Of a stretch of 64,000 bases of DNA, positions 1 to 8,758 are shown piece by piece (within the stretch, counting starts at the first letter, position 1; each line of letters begins with the position of its first letter). Below the pieces are notes generated by a model, which saw only the letters and a list, made by a program, of their open reading frames with translations, ran no database searches and was not told the origin of the DNA. Made by a program: the position numbers and the translations under genes. Source of the stretch: an uncultured Pelagibacteraceae bacterium (GTDB lineage: Bacteria > Pseudomonadota > Alphaproteobacteria > Pelagibacterales > Pelagibacteraceae); the NCBI GenBank assembly GCA_902516465.1, contig CABXZD010000002.1:171001-235000 (forward strand). Reading direction: 5' to 3'.

Positions 1-661
1 TAGCTTTTTCTATAAATGGAGTTTTTAAATTCAATATTTTAGAAATATTCTTATTTAAATAATTATAGAAACTTACGTTTGAAATTAATGAATGTTTTAA
101 GATTTCACCATATCCACAAATAATCTCTCTTTTTGGTAGAGACAATAAAAAATTACTGTCGCTTAAAACAAGTTTTGGTTGATAAAAATTTCCAATTAAG
201 TTTTTTCCGTACTGTGTATTTATTCCAGTTTTACCCCCAATAGATGAGTCAACTTGTGACAAAAGAGTTGTGGGTATATTAATGAATTGAAGTCCTCTTT
301 TAAAAATACTAGCTGCAAAACCTGTTACGTCGCCAGTTATACCCCCACCCACACATATTAAGCAATCTTGTCTAGAAAAATTTTTATTGAGTAAAATTTG
401 TAGAATTATATCAATACTTTTTTGGTTTTTATTAATCTCATTTGCATAGAAAGTATGAAAATAAACTTTTTTACCCTTCAAGTTATTCTTTATTATACTC
501 ATCTTTTTTTTTGGGACGTTTTTATCGAAAACAACTAAACATTTATTAAATTTAATTGAATTTTTTTTAATTATCTTTCCCAAACTATAAATTAGGTTAG
601 AGCCAATAATTACAGGATATTTTTCTGTATTTGTTTTAATTATTAGTTTTATTTCTTTCAT
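1..661 (-). CDS. aroB: 3-dehydroquinate synthase (partial, C-terminus outside window)
   Basis: This gene is absent from the ORF track because it runs off the left edge. Translating the minus strand from the ATG at 659-661 gives MKEIKLIIKTNTEKYPVIIG and about 220 residues. The hallmarks of AroB are visible: the NAD-binding CVGGGITGDVTGFAAS segment and IPTTLLSQVDSSIGGKTGIN. AroB converts DAHP to 3-dehydroquinate, the second step of the shikimate pathway, in the cytoplasm. The start overlaps the end of aroK by 26 bp on the same strand, the usual aroK-aroB operon order. The C-terminal domain with the remaining metal ligands lies outside the window. Identity is secure. Confidence 0.95.
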   Translation of the reverse strand, partial: MKEIKLIIKTNTEKYPVIIGSNLIYSLGKIIKKNSIKFNKCLVVFDKNVPKKKMSIIKNNLKGKKVYFHTFYANEINKNQKSIDIILQILLNKNFSRQDCLICVGGGITGDVTGFAASIFKRGLQFINIPTTLLSQVDSSIGGKTGINTQYGKNLIGNFYQPKLVLSDSNFLLSLPKREIICGYGEILKHSLISNVSFYNYLNKNISKILNLKTPFIEKA

Positions 662-1160
662 ATATATTTAAAATATCACTGACTATTTCTTTTTTAGATA
701 AATTATCACAATCCATCTTATATAATGCTTTTGAATAAATTTTAGAACGATTTTTTATAAGTTGAACCAAATCTTCTTTAGTGGAATTGAATGCAATAGG
801 TCTTTTTGGGTTATATTTTATCCTACTTATTAATTTATGAGCACTTAGTTTTAACCAAAATGATAAATGATCCTTCAATATTATTTTTCTTATATTTTTA
901 TTTAAAAATGTTCCACCACCAAGAGAAATAACACTATTTTTTTTCTTTAAAATATCCAAAGAAACTTTTTCCTCAAAAACTCTAAAATATTTTTCACCCT
1001 TAGTATTAAAAATTTCTGAAATTTTCATTTTTAATTCTTTTTCTATTTGTTGATCAATATCAAAAAAATCTAAATTCAATTTTTTAGAAACTAAATAGCC
1101 TATTGAGCTCTTGCCTGAGCCCATCATACCTAAAAAAACAATATTTTTTTTTGATTTCAT
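636..1160 (-). CDS. aroK: Shikimate kinase
   Basis: The protein is 174 aa, normal for AroK. It phosphorylates shikimate at the 3-hydroxyl using ATP, upstream of EPSP synthase (aroA, also in this window). Visible motifs are the Walker A loop GMMGSGKSS at residues 11-19, the shikimate-binding DIDQQIE at 34-40, the GGGTF loop at 81-85, and the lid-region Arg in NPKRPIA near 118. It is first in a minus-strand pair with aroB and overlaps it by 26 bp. The gene is divergent from the small membrane ORF at 1217, leaving only 56 bp for both promoters. Assignment is secure. Confidence 0.95.
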   Translation of the reverse strand: MKSKKNIVFLGMMGSGKSSIGYLVSKKLNLDFFDIDQQIEKELKMKISEIFNTKGEKYFRVFEEKVSLDILKKKNSVISLGGGTFLNKNIRKIILKDHLSFWLKLSAHKLISRIKYNPKRPIAFNSTKEDLVQLIKNRSKIYSKALYKMDCDNLSKKEIVSDILNIYERNKTNN

Positions 1161-1216
1161 AAGTTTCTTTATTGAAAAAACACAAATATGTCTTAATTTG
1201 AAATTATCTAACTTAT

Positions 1217-1396
1217 ATGCAATTTATCAAAAAAACAAGTTCGCGCGTTAGTATATTAGGATTAATTATAAAAATTACTTTAGTTTTATTAATTATTCTA
1301 GGCTCAATCTTTTTACTTAATAAAATTGATTTCCCTAGTCCAAAAAAAGACATTGAAAAATTAGTTCCGAATGAAAATTTCAAAATTGTTAAATAA
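1217..1396 (+). CDS. Small single-pass membrane protein, unknown function
   Basis: This 59-aa ORF is too short for the supplied track. It reads MQFIKKTSSRVSILGLIIK..., with a basic N-terminus, one hydrophobic segment at about residues 13-35, and a polar tail ending NFKIVK. It overlaps the next gene by 26 bp in another frame, so the two are probably co-transcribed and translationally coupled. Topology suggests an N-in inner-membrane anchor with a short periplasmic tail. I do not recognise the family. The overlap, the clear TM segment and the otherwise empty gap make a real gene likely, but conservation has not been tested. Confidence 0.6.
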   Translation: MQFIKKTSSRVSILGLIIKITLVLLIILGSIFLLNKIDFPSPKKDIEKLVPNENFKIVK

Positions 1397-3149
1397 AAAA
1401 TATTTTCCGATTATATTTACTTTACTTTTAGGACTAGAGTCTTATGCAGATGATCAAGATAAATTAATTGATATATGGAATATCAATAACAATGAGAAAG
1501 ATGAATCAAAGACTAAAGAGGTTATTTTCGAAAAAGAAAAAAAAATTGAGAAAGTATTTGACTCTAATATATACAATATGCAACTTGAAAAAAACTTAAA
1601 TGAAATAGAGTTTGAAAAAAATTTTCTTTCTAGAGATATTAAAATTATTGGTTTATATGATCCAGAAGATTTTGGTTTAGATATAAATATGTGGTCAAAT
1701 TCTGATGGTGATCAGCTTAAAAAAATTTTTTCAAAATTAAACAAAGTAGAATTATCAAATGATGCATCAGAAATTATGAATATATCAATGCTTACTAATG
1801 CTTATTATCCAAAAAAAAATATAACAGAAAAAGAATTTTTAAAATATAGGTCGGATTGGTTAATTAAAAATTCAAATATAGAACTAATTGAAGAATATTT
1901 AATCAAGAATCAAGTATTTGATATTCATCCAGAATTAGTAAGATACATAGTCGATTGGTACCTCTCATTATCAAAGGTTGATAAATCATGTGAAATATTT
2001 TCAAAAAATCAGAAGCCAGTTGAAGACGTTTATTTGTCCAAATTTAATATTTATTGTTTAATAAGTTCCGGTAAAAAGGAGGAAGCACAAATTATTTTTG
2101 ACCTAAAAAAAGAACTAGGTTTTAGAGATTTATATTTTGAGAAAAAAATTAATTATTTACTTGGATATGATACAAATATTGATGAAACGATATCTGAAAA
2201 ATCTATTCTAGATTTTCATTTAGCTCACCAGACAAATCCTAATTTTAACTTTGAACCAAAAGAAACAACCTCAAAAATAATTTGGAAATATCTCTCCTCA
2301 TCTAATTTATTAAAATCATTTAAAGATATTCAAGTATCTCAGCTAGAAAAAATTTCTATAGTTGAAAAAGCCGTTCATAACAAAAATTATCCAGAAAGAG
2401 ACTTGCTCGATTTGTATAAAAGATTTCAATTTAATATAAATCAACTTTTAAATGTAAAAGGTTCTTATAAATTATTGACTAATATTGAGGCTAGAGCTTT
2501 AATTTATCAAAAAATTTTACTTGAGTCCGAAATGATTGAAAGACTTAAATTACTTAAAATTTTAAAAAATTCATTTGAGAATGACAATATAGGCGGTGCT
2601 TTTGATCTAGAATTAAAAAATTTCTTAGAGGAGATTAATCCAATGGATATCCCCGATAATTTGACTAGTTTTTATTATACAAACATAGAAATAGCTAAAG
2701 AAACGAGAAAAAAAATAAAATATAATAACGAAATTTTACATCAATCTAAGTTGGTAAATTATTTTAATGGAGATTTTTCAAATTCTAAAATTGAAAAAGA
2801 TATCAATAATTTTCTAAAAAAAATAAAAAAAAATAAGAAGTATTTTTTATCCAAAAAAGATATTATTTTAATTGAATCTTTAAAATCTGATGGAGTAAAG
2901 ATAGAAAAAAAGTATGATAATTTATATGAAATAAATGACTCTGAAATTCCAACTGATATTCAGATAATGATTAATAATAAGGAGAAAGGTGCTGCTTTAC
3001 TGAGAATAACAGAGGTAATTGGTCAAGATAATCTTGAAAGAATTGATGAAGACACCATGTATTTTATAATAAGTACATTAAATCAACTAAATATAGATTT
3101 AATTAGGAATAAAATTATTTTGGAAGTTCTTCCTTTAAAAGTTTCTTAA
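1371..3149 (+). CDS. Exported protein of unknown function (592 aa)
   Basis: The N-terminus (MKISKLLNKKYFPIIFTLLLGLESYADDQ) is a typical Sec signal peptide: basic start, hydrophobic core, and likely cleavage after SYA near residue 26. The mature part is highly charged and predicted to be mostly helical, with no Cys-rich or catalytic motif I recognise. The helix-rich middle, with pairs such as EYLIKNQVFDIHPELVRYIVDWYLSL, resembles helical-repeat (TPR or Sel1-like) scaffolds, but I see no clear repeat register. It starts inside the small membrane ORF and is followed by def after 19 bp, so it probably shares a transcript with def-fmt-truA. A periplasmic protein is the best inference; function is unknown. 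Confidence 0.75.
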   Translation: MKISKLLNKKYFPIIFTLLLGLESYADDQDKLIDIWNINNNEKDESKTKEVIFEKEKKIEKVFDSNIYNMQLEKNLNEIEFEKNFLSRDIKIIGLYDPEDFGLDINMWSNSDGDQLKKIFSKLNKVELSNDASEIMNISMLTNAYYPKKNITEKEFLKYRSDWLIKNSNIELIEEYLIKNQVFDIHPELVRYIVDWYLSLSKVDKSCEIFSKNQKPVEDVYLSKFNIYCLISSGKKEEAQIIFDLKKELGFRDLYFEKKINYLLGYDTNIDETISEKSILDFHLAHQTNPNFNFEPKETTSKIIWKYLSSSNLLKSFKDIQVSQLEKISIVEKAVHNKNYPERDLLDLYKRFQFNINQLLNVKGSYKLLTNIEARALIYQKILLESEMIERLKLLKILKNSFENDNIGGAFDLELKNFLEEINPMDIPDNLTSFYYTNIEIAKETRKKIKYNNEILHQSKLVNYFNGDFSNSKIEKDINNFLKKIKKNKKYFLSKKDIILIESLKSDGVKIEKKYDNLYEINDSEIPTDIQIMINNKEKGAALLRITEVIGQDNLERIDEDTMYFIISTLNQLNIDLIRNKIILEVLPLKVS

Positions 3150-3168
3150 TTATATTAATATCAAAATT

Positions 3169-3687
3169 ATGACAATTAAAACAATAATAACTGAACCAAA
3201 CAAAATATTAAGACAAGTATCAAAACCAGTCGAAAAAGTTGGTAAAGAAGAACAACAATTGATGGATGATATGCTTGAAACTATGTACTCAGCTAATGGA
3301 ATTGGTTTAGCTGCTATTCAAATAGGTGTCCCTAAAAGAATTATAGTTATGGATATAAATCAAGATAAAAATAAAAAAAAACCGATGTATTTGGTTAATC
3401 CAGTTATCAAAAATAAGGATAATTTAAAATCTACCTATGAAGAGGGGTGTTTGTCTGTCCCAAATCAATTTGCAGAGGTAGATAGACCAAAGAATTGTGA
3501 TATAGAATATTTAGATTATGAGGGAGAGAAGAAATTTTTAAAAGCTGAGGGATTATTAGCAACATGTATTCAACATGAGATGGATCATCTCGAGGGAATA
3601 CTTTTTATTGACTACCTATCTAAATTAAAAAAATCTATGATTGTTAAAAAACTATCAAAAATGAAATCTTCTAGAATAGTTGTTTAA
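3169..3687 (+). CDS. def: Peptide deformylase
   Basis: This 172-aa metalloenzyme removes the formyl group from nascent N-terminal fMet at the ribosome exit. All three signature motifs are present: GIGLAAIQIG at 44-53 (motif I), EEGCLSVP at 91-98 with metal ligand Cys94, and the QHEMDHLEG helix at 135-143 with His136 and His140 as ligands and Glu137 as the catalytic acid. It lies 3 bp upstream of fmt, the enzyme that adds the formyl group, as in many bacteria. Length and start (MTIKTIITEPN) match the family. Confidence 0.97.
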   Translation: MTIKTIITEPNKILRQVSKPVEKVGKEEQQLMDDMLETMYSANGIGLAAIQIGVPKRIIVMDINQDKNKKKPMYLVNPVIKNKDNLKSTYEEGCLSVPNQFAEVDRPKNCDIEYLDYEGEKKFLKAEGLLATCIQHEMDHLEGILFIDYLSKLKKSMIVKKLSKMKSSRIVV

Positions 3688-3690
3688 CAA

Positions 3691-4623
3691 ATGTCCAAAA
3701 AAATTATTTTCATGGGTACTCCATTATTTGCAGTACCAATTTTGAAATCTTTGCATCAAAATGGTTTCCCAATATCAATAGTTTATACTCAGGCTCCAAA
3801 AAAATCTCAAAGAGGTCAGAAAATCAATATATCTCCAATTCAAAATATTTCAGAAAATTTAAATATAGAATTAAGAACTCCACTAAAATTAAAAGGCAAC
3901 GAGAAAGAATACAAATTTCTAAAGAAATTAAATGCAGACCTTGCAATTGTAGTCGCCTACGGACAAATAATCCCTAAAAACTTTTTAACTTTAGTAAAAA
4001 AAGGCTTTATTAATATTCATGCATCTATTCTTCCTAAATGGAGAGGAGCTGCACCAATTCAAAGATCAATTATGAATTTAGATGAAGAGACTGGAATAAG
4101 TATTATGAAAATAACAGAGGAACTAGATAGTGGACCAGTCAGTAATATTTATAAAACTAAATTAAAGCAGAATGATAATGCAGAAGAAGTTTTAAAAAAA
4201 TTAGCACTTCTAGCAGCGAAAAAAATTTTGGATAACGTAAATGATATTTTAAATGATAGAGTCAAATTTATTGAACAAGATAATTCAAAAGCTACATACG
4301 CGAAAAAAATCAAAAAATCTGAGGGTAATATAAGTTGGAATGATGAGCCCATAAAAATTATTGGAAAGATAAATGGATTATTTCCTAGTCCTGGAGCCTT
4401 CTTTAATTTTAAGGGCGAAAGATATAAAGTCTTAAAAGCTGAAATTGGGAGTGGTGGAGGAAAAATTGGAGAAGTTTTGAATGATAAGTTAGAAATTGCT
4501 TGTGTAAAAAATCAAACTATTAAAATTCTAGAAATTCAAAGACAAGGAAAGAAGCCACAAAAAATTCAAGAATTCATGTTAGGATCTCAAATTAAAAAAG
4601 GTTCTGTGTTATCCAATGCATAG
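3691..4623 (+). CDS. fmt: Methionyl-tRNA formyltransferase
   Basis: This 310-aa enzyme transfers a formyl group from 10-formyl-THF to Met-tRNA(fMet) for initiation. The N-terminal formyltransferase fold shows MGTPLFAVPIL near the start and the catalytic block NIHASILPKWRGAAPIQ at 108-124, with Asn108 and His110; catalytic Asp146 sits in EELDSGPV. The C-terminal OB-like domain (about 205-310) begins near KIKKSEGNISW and binds tRNA. It lies between def (3-bp gap) and truA (8-bp overlap), forming a translation and tRNA-modification operon. Assignment is secure. Confidence 0.97.
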   Translation: MSKKIIFMGTPLFAVPILKSLHQNGFPISIVYTQAPKKSQRGQKINISPIQNISENLNIELRTPLKLKGNEKEYKFLKKLNADLAIVVAYGQIIPKNFLTLVKKGFINIHASILPKWRGAAPIQRSIMNLDEETGISIMKITEELDSGPVSNIYKTKLKQNDNAEEVLKKLALLAAKKILDNVNDILNDRVKFIEQDNSKATYAKKIKKSEGNISWNDEPIKIIGKINGLFPSPGAFFNFKGERYKVLKAEIGSGGGKIGEVLNDKLEIACVKNQTIKILEIQRQGKKPQKIQEFMLGSQIKKGSVLSNA

Positions 4624-5356
4624 ATATCAGATGCTCATAGAGTATGAGGGAACAAATTTCAGAGGATGGCAGGTTCAAAAAAAGGGGAAAACTATTCAAG
4701 GACTTATTCAAGAAAAGGTATCACAAATTTTAAAAGAAAAGATAATTTTATTTGGATCGGGAAGAACAGACTCTGGAGTACATGCGATAGAACAATCAGC
4801 TCACTTTGATATTAAAAATAAAATTAATCAGAAAGAAAGATTTTTAAAATCTATAAATCATTTCTTAAACAGACAAGGGATCACAATTTTAGATATAAAA
4901 AAAAAAAAATATAATTTTCATGCCAGGTACTCAGCTAAAATGAGAATTTATAAATATATCATTATTAATCGTTCAAGTAGACCAGTTTTAGAAAAAAATA
5001 GAGGTTGGCATATTACAAAAAAACTTGACTTATCAATTATGAAAAAAGGGGCCAAAAAGCTTGAAGGAACAAATGATTTTTCTACCTTTAGGGCCTCTAG
5101 TTGTAGAGCAAAAAGTCCCATAAAAACTCTAAAGCTGGTTAAAATTAAATCTATAAAAAATAAAATTGAAATAGAATTTAGATCTAAATCCTTTTTACAA
5201 CAACAAGTCCGTTCAATGGTAGGGTGCTTAAAATATCTTGGTGAAAAAAAATGGTCTTTAAAAAATTTTGATAGCGTAATGCGATCAAAAAAAAGAACTT
5301 TATGTGCTCCTCCTGCCCCATCTGAAGGACTTTATTTATTTAGAATTATTTACTAA
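4616..5356 (+). CDS. truA: tRNA pseudouridine(38-40) synthase
   Basis: This 246-aa TruA isomerises uridines 38-40 in the anticodon arm. The catalytic Asp52 lies in the signature GSGRTDSGVHA at 47-57, and RDFSTFRAS-like (TNDFSTFRASSC) and QQQVRSMVG blocks mark the C-terminal half. It overlaps fmt by 8 bp and converges on the SET-domain gene with a 21-bp overlap. The coding sequence contains an uninterrupted run of 13 A (4897-4909) encoding a Lys stretch. Because such a tract is error-prone in replication, transcription and sequencing, the frame there deserves care, but the protein is intact as read. Confidence 0.96.
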   Translation: MHRYQMLIEYEGTNFRGWQVQKKGKTIQGLIQEKVSQILKEKIILFGSGRTDSGVHAIEQSAHFDIKNKINQKERFLKSINHFLNRQGITILDIKKKKYNFHARYSAKMRIYKYIIINRSSRPVLEKNRGWHITKKLDLSIMKKGAKKLEGTNDFSTFRASSCRAKSPIKTLKLVKIKSIKNKIEIEFRSKSFLQQQVRSMVGCLKYLGEKKWSLKNFDSVMRSKKRTLCAPPAPSEGLYLFRIIY

Positions 5357-5842
5357 TTTTTTTTTATTTTTCATTGCAAATTTTTTATTGATCCGCCATC
5401 TTGACTCTTCTCGAACTATATAACCACAGCAATTTTTAGCACGACATTTACAAGGAAATTGTTTGTAATCTTTATCAAAACCAAAACCATAGTCACATGT
5501 AATTTCTTCACCTTTTTTAATATCTTTTATTGCAGTTATCCAAATTTTAAGTCCTATGCCATCGTATTGAGAATTAGGGTCGCAACTATGATTAATTAAA
5601 CCTGCTGTATTCCAAGAAAAGTCACCGTCCATTGTATATTTTTTATTTAATGTAAATAAATAGATAGGTTTTCCATTATCGTACTTATCAGATTCATCAA
5701 CCTGCTTATTAGTGATAATCTTTCCAATATAATTGATTATTTTTGACCCCTCTTTTATATCTTTTGAGGCATAAAGACCTCGACCTTTATTATCAATTTT
5801 AGATTTTTTAATTTTGTATAGTTTCATTAATGGTATTGCCAA
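5336..5842 (-). CDS. SET-domain protein lysine methyltransferase-like
   Basis: The protein is 168 aa. The SET fold is recognisable: GRGLYASKDIKEGSKIINYIG at 20-40, the SAM and active-site segment INHSCDPN at 83-90, and GEEITCDYGF at 111-120. A post-SET cysteine cluster (CKCRAKNCCGYI, 131-142) could bind zinc together with the NHSC cysteine. Such proteins transfer methyl from SAM to lysine; bacterial substrates are mostly unknown, so calling it a histone methyltransferase would be wrong. Start could be Met1 or Met6 (MKLYKI, closer to the SET core). It sits directly upstream of nothing on its own strand and 15 bp downstream of the deacetylase-fold gene, so the two are probably co-transcribed. 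Confidence 0.88.
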   Translation of the reverse strand: MAIPLMKLYKIKKSKIDNKGRGLYASKDIKEGSKIINYIGKIITNKQVDESDKYDNGKPIYLFTLNKKYTMDGDFSWNTAGLINHSCDPNSQYDGIGLKIWITAIKDIKKGEEITCDYGFGFDKDYKQFPCKCRAKNCCGYIVREESRWRINKKFAMKNKKKLVNNSK

Positions 5843-5857
5843 TTAGCTAGAAGTTAA

Positions 5858-6781
5858 TCAATTAAATTCAATAAGAGCGTTAACATGTTCATTAGCACTA
5901 TCGGCTAAAGCTTTCAAATCATATCCACCCTCAAGTATTGAAACAACTTTTCCATGAGTGAACTCCTTAGTGGCATTCAAGGTTCTTTTGGTTATTTCGT
6001 AGAAGTCTTTTGAACATAATTGAAATTGAGCTAATGGATCATCTTTATGTGCATCAAAACCTGCTGAGAATAAAAGAAAATCAGGTTTATATTGTACTAA
6101 TCTTTCTAGGACTCTATCAAAAGCATTGAAATATTGTTCAGAGTTTGTACCAGCAGGTAAAGGAATATTTAAAGAGTTGTTATAGTTTCCCTTATCTTTA
6201 TTGGTTCCTCCTCCTGGGTAAAAAGGATATTGATGAGTAGAGATATACAGTGAATTTTTATTATCACGCATGACATCATAATTTCCGTTACCCCAGTGAA
6301 CATCAAAATCTACACAAGCGACTCTTTTATATTTGTATTTATTAATTAAATAGTTTGTTGCGACACCAGCATTTGATATACAGCAAAATCCCATTGCTTT
6401 ATTTTTTTCTGCATGATGTCCAGGAGGTCTCGCTAAACAAAATGCGTTTTTAAATTGATTATTTTCTATTCCATCTATTGCTCTTATTGTTGAACCTGCA
6501 GCGTCAAATACTGCTTTTTTACTATCTGGTGACACGATAGTATCCCCATCTAGAAATTTAAGACCTTTTTTTGGAAAAGAGTTATTTAAATTATTTATAT
6601 ATTCTTTTGAGTGTGTCATTGCTAAAATATCATTGGGTACAGTAACAGGTGTTTCCCAAATTAAATCGTTTCTTTTTTTTAATTTTTCTTTAATAGCAAT
6701 TACTCTTTTAGGCTGTTCGGGGTGACCATCACCTGTATCATGTTTTTCATAAGAATCAGAATTTATTATTGCAGTTTTCAT
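5858..6781 (-). CDS. Histone deacetylase-fold amidohydrolase
   Basis: This 307-aa protein belongs to the arginase/deacetylase superfamily (class II HDAC-like, acetylpolyamine amidohydrolase or AcuC relatives). Key elements are ARPPGHHAEKNKAMGFC at 117-133 with the His-His pair, CVDFDVHWGNGNYD at 156-169 with the Asp and His zinc ligands, SAGFDAHKDDPL with a further Asp, and the terminal EGGYD. It removes an acyl group from an amine, with zinc. The substrate cannot be read from sequence: acetylpolyamine, acetyl-lysine protein or another small molecule are all possible. It overlaps dapE by 4 bp and precedes the SET gene in a dapD-dapE-HDAC-SET transcription order. Confidence 0.9.
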   Translation of the reverse strand: MKTAIINSDSYEKHDTGDGHPEQPKRVIAIKEKLKKRNDLIWETPVTVPNDILAMTHSKEYINNLNNSFPKKGLKFLDGDTIVSPDSKKAVFDAAGSTIRAIDGIENNQFKNAFCLARPPGHHAEKNKAMGFCCISNAGVATNYLINKYKYKRVACVDFDVHWGNGNYDVMRDNKNSLYISTHQYPFYPGGGTNKDKGNYNNSLNIPLPAGTNSEQYFNAFDRVLERLVQYKPDFLLFSAGFDAHKDDPLAQFQLCSKDFYEITKRTLNATKEFTHGKVVSILEGGYDLKALADSANEHVNALIEFN

Positions 6782-7935
6782 TTAAAATAATTTTGCAAAA
6801 CATTTTCGTAAATTTTTGTAAGATCCTTTAAATCTTTTAAAGATACTGCTTCGTCAACCTTATGCATAGTTTTTCCTACTAAACCAAACTCTAGACCAGG
6901 TGATATTTTTCTTATAAATCTCAAATCTGATGTTCCACCTGTCGTGGATAGTTTTGGTTTCAACTTGGTAATTTTTTTAATGATATTTTGTATCATATAT
7001 GTCGTTTTGTTTGGTTTGGTTAAAAAAGCCTCACCAGAAACCTTATAATTAATTTTAAACTTAGTTTTGTTTTTTTTAGTAACAATTTTGAAAATTTGAT
7101 TGAGTTTTTTTTTAATAGAATTTGAGGAATGTTTATTATTAAATCTTATGTTAAAAGTAGCTTCAGCTGATCCAGGAATAATGTTATCAGCATCATTTTC
7201 TATATTTATTTTAGTAACTTCCAAATTAGTCGGTTGGAAGTGTTTATTTCCATTATCAAATTTAATATCTTTTATATCTTTGAGAATTTGAACTAATGTT
7301 GTTGAGGGATTATTTCCTCTATGTTGATAAGCAACGTGACACTGTTCACCTATAACTTTAATTTTACCAGTTATGCTACCTCTACGACCAATTTTAATCA
7401 TCTCACCCAATTTATTTGGATTTGTTGGCTCACCAACAAGGCAAAAATTAATCCTCTCTCTCTTTTTTTTTAAATATTCTACAACTTTTTTTGTACCATT
7501 TACTGCATCACCTTCCTCATCACCTGTAATTAATAAGCTAATTGATCCAACAAATTTTTTATTTTTTAACAAAAAAGTGCTTACCGCCGAAATAAAAGCT
7601 GCAACAGAACTTTTCATATCATTAGCACCTCTTCCAATTAAATAGCCATTTTTAATAGATGGTTTGAATGGATTTGTTGTCCAATCTTTTATATTTCCTG
7701 GAGGCACGATATCAACGTGTCCAGCAAACATAAAATTTGGCGTCTTAGATCCCAATCTTGCATACAAATTTTTTACAGGCTGAGAACCTTTTTCTTTGAA
7801 CTCTAGTATTTTTGTTTTAAAACCGAGTGTTCTTAATTTTTTCTCTAAAAACTTCATCACGCCAGCATCAATTGGAGTGACAGAGGGAAATCTGATTAGC
7901 TCTTTAGCTAATTTTAACTCATTCAACTTTTTCAT
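6778..7935 (-). CDS. dapE: Succinyl-diaminopimelate desuccinylase
   Basis: This 385-aa M20-family dizinc hydrolase releases succinate from N-succinyl-LL-diaminopimelate in the lysine/peptidoglycan pathway. Metal-site motifs are visible: FAGHVDIVPPG with His73 and Asp75, GRGANDMKSSVAAFI with bridging Asp106, and TGDEEGDAVNGT with the catalytic and ligand Glu pair near 140. TTGGTSDLRF in the C-terminal part closes the catalytic domain around the dimerisation insert. It follows dapD by 2 bp and overlaps the deacetylase-fold gene by 4 bp. Assignment as DapE rather than ArgE is supported by the dapD neighbour. Confidence 0.95.
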   Translation of the reverse strand: MKKLNELKLAKELIRFPSVTPIDAGVMKFLEKKLRTLGFKTKILEFKEKGSQPVKNLYARLGSKTPNFMFAGHVDIVPPGNIKDWTTNPFKPSIKNGYLIGRGANDMKSSVAAFISAVSTFLLKNKKFVGSISLLITGDEEGDAVNGTKKVVEYLKKKRERINFCLVGEPTNPNKLGEMIKIGRRGSITGKIKVIGEQCHVAYQHRGNNPSTTLVQILKDIKDIKFDNGNKHFQPTNLEVTKINIENDADNIIPGSAEATFNIRFNNKHSSNSIKKKLNQIFKIVTKKNKTKFKINYKVSGEAFLTKPNKTTYMIQNIIKKITKLKPKLSTTGGTSDLRFIRKISPGLEFGLVGKTMHKVDEAVSLKDLKDLTKIYENVLQNYFK

Positions 7936-7937
7936 AA

Positions 7938-8744
7938 TTAGTCTCTTAGAAGATCGTTAATTGATGTCTTTGACCTGGTTGAAGAGTCCACAGTTTTAAT
8001 TATATGAACAGCGTAAAGATCTTTATATGTGCCTGGCACAACTACTGAATAAGGAGGTATACGACCTTTTGTGATTTCTCCATTTGATCTATTAATGATT
8101 TTAGTGCTTTGACCTATATAGCACCCCATTGAAAGAACGCTTCCTTCCTCAACAATTACTCCCTCAACAACTTCTGACATGGCTCCAACAAAGACGTTAT
8201 CCTCAATGATTGTAGGTAATGCTTGAGCAGGCTCTAACACTCCACCGATACCAGAACCGGCAGATATATGGCAACTTTCACCAATTTGACAACAACTACC
8301 CGCACGGCTAAATGTATCCATCATAGTTTTAGCACCAATGTATGCACCAATGTTTACATAACATGGCATAAGAACAGCATCTTTTCCAATGAATGATCCT
8401 TTTCTTACAGGCGAATTTGGAACCATTCTAAAGCCTGCTTTGTCAAATTCTTCTTTTGTCCATCCAGCAGTTTTACCTTTCAATAAATTTTGACGGTCTC
8501 GCCATACCGAATATGGCCCAGAAAGAATATCGTTTTCATAAACCCTAAAGCTTAGCATAATAGCTTTTTTAAGGTGTTGGTGAGTTTTCCATTCACCACC
8601 AATCTTTTCTGCAACTCTAGACTTACCACTATCTAAATCACCGATTACTTGATTTATTGCATCTTTCAAAGATTGATCCGAATTAGGATTTACTTGATCT
8701 TTGTTTTCCCAGGCTTTGTTAATAATATTTTCTAAATTATTCAT
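7938..8744 (-). CDS. dapD: Tetrahydrodipicolinate N-succinyltransferase
   Basis: This 268-aa enzyme succinylates tetrahydrodipicolinate using succinyl-CoA, the step before the aminotransferase and DapE in lysine synthesis. An N-terminal helical domain (about 1-100) precedes a left-handed beta-helix with hexapeptide repeats such as IGAYIGAKTM, VEGVIVEEGSVLSMGCYIG and the SHISAGSGIGGVLEP segment. It is typical in length and trimeric in the family. It lies in a tight minus-strand operon: HAD phosphatase 14 bp upstream, dapE 2 bp downstream. Identity is secure. Confidence 0.96.
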   Translation of the reverse strand: MNNLENIINKAWENKDQVNPNSDQSLKDAINQVIGDLDSGKSRVAEKIGGEWKTHQHLKKAIMLSFRVYENDILSGPYSVWRDRQNLLKGKTAGWTKEEFDKAGFRMVPNSPVRKGSFIGKDAVLMPCYVNIGAYIGAKTMMDTFSRAGSCCQIGESCHISAGSGIGGVLEPAQALPTIIEDNVFVGAMSEVVEGVIVEEGSVLSMGCYIGQSTKIINRSNGEITKGRIPPYSVVVPGTYKDLYAVHIIKTVDSSTRSKTSINDLLRD

Positions 8745-8758
8745 AAAATTTTTTGACT

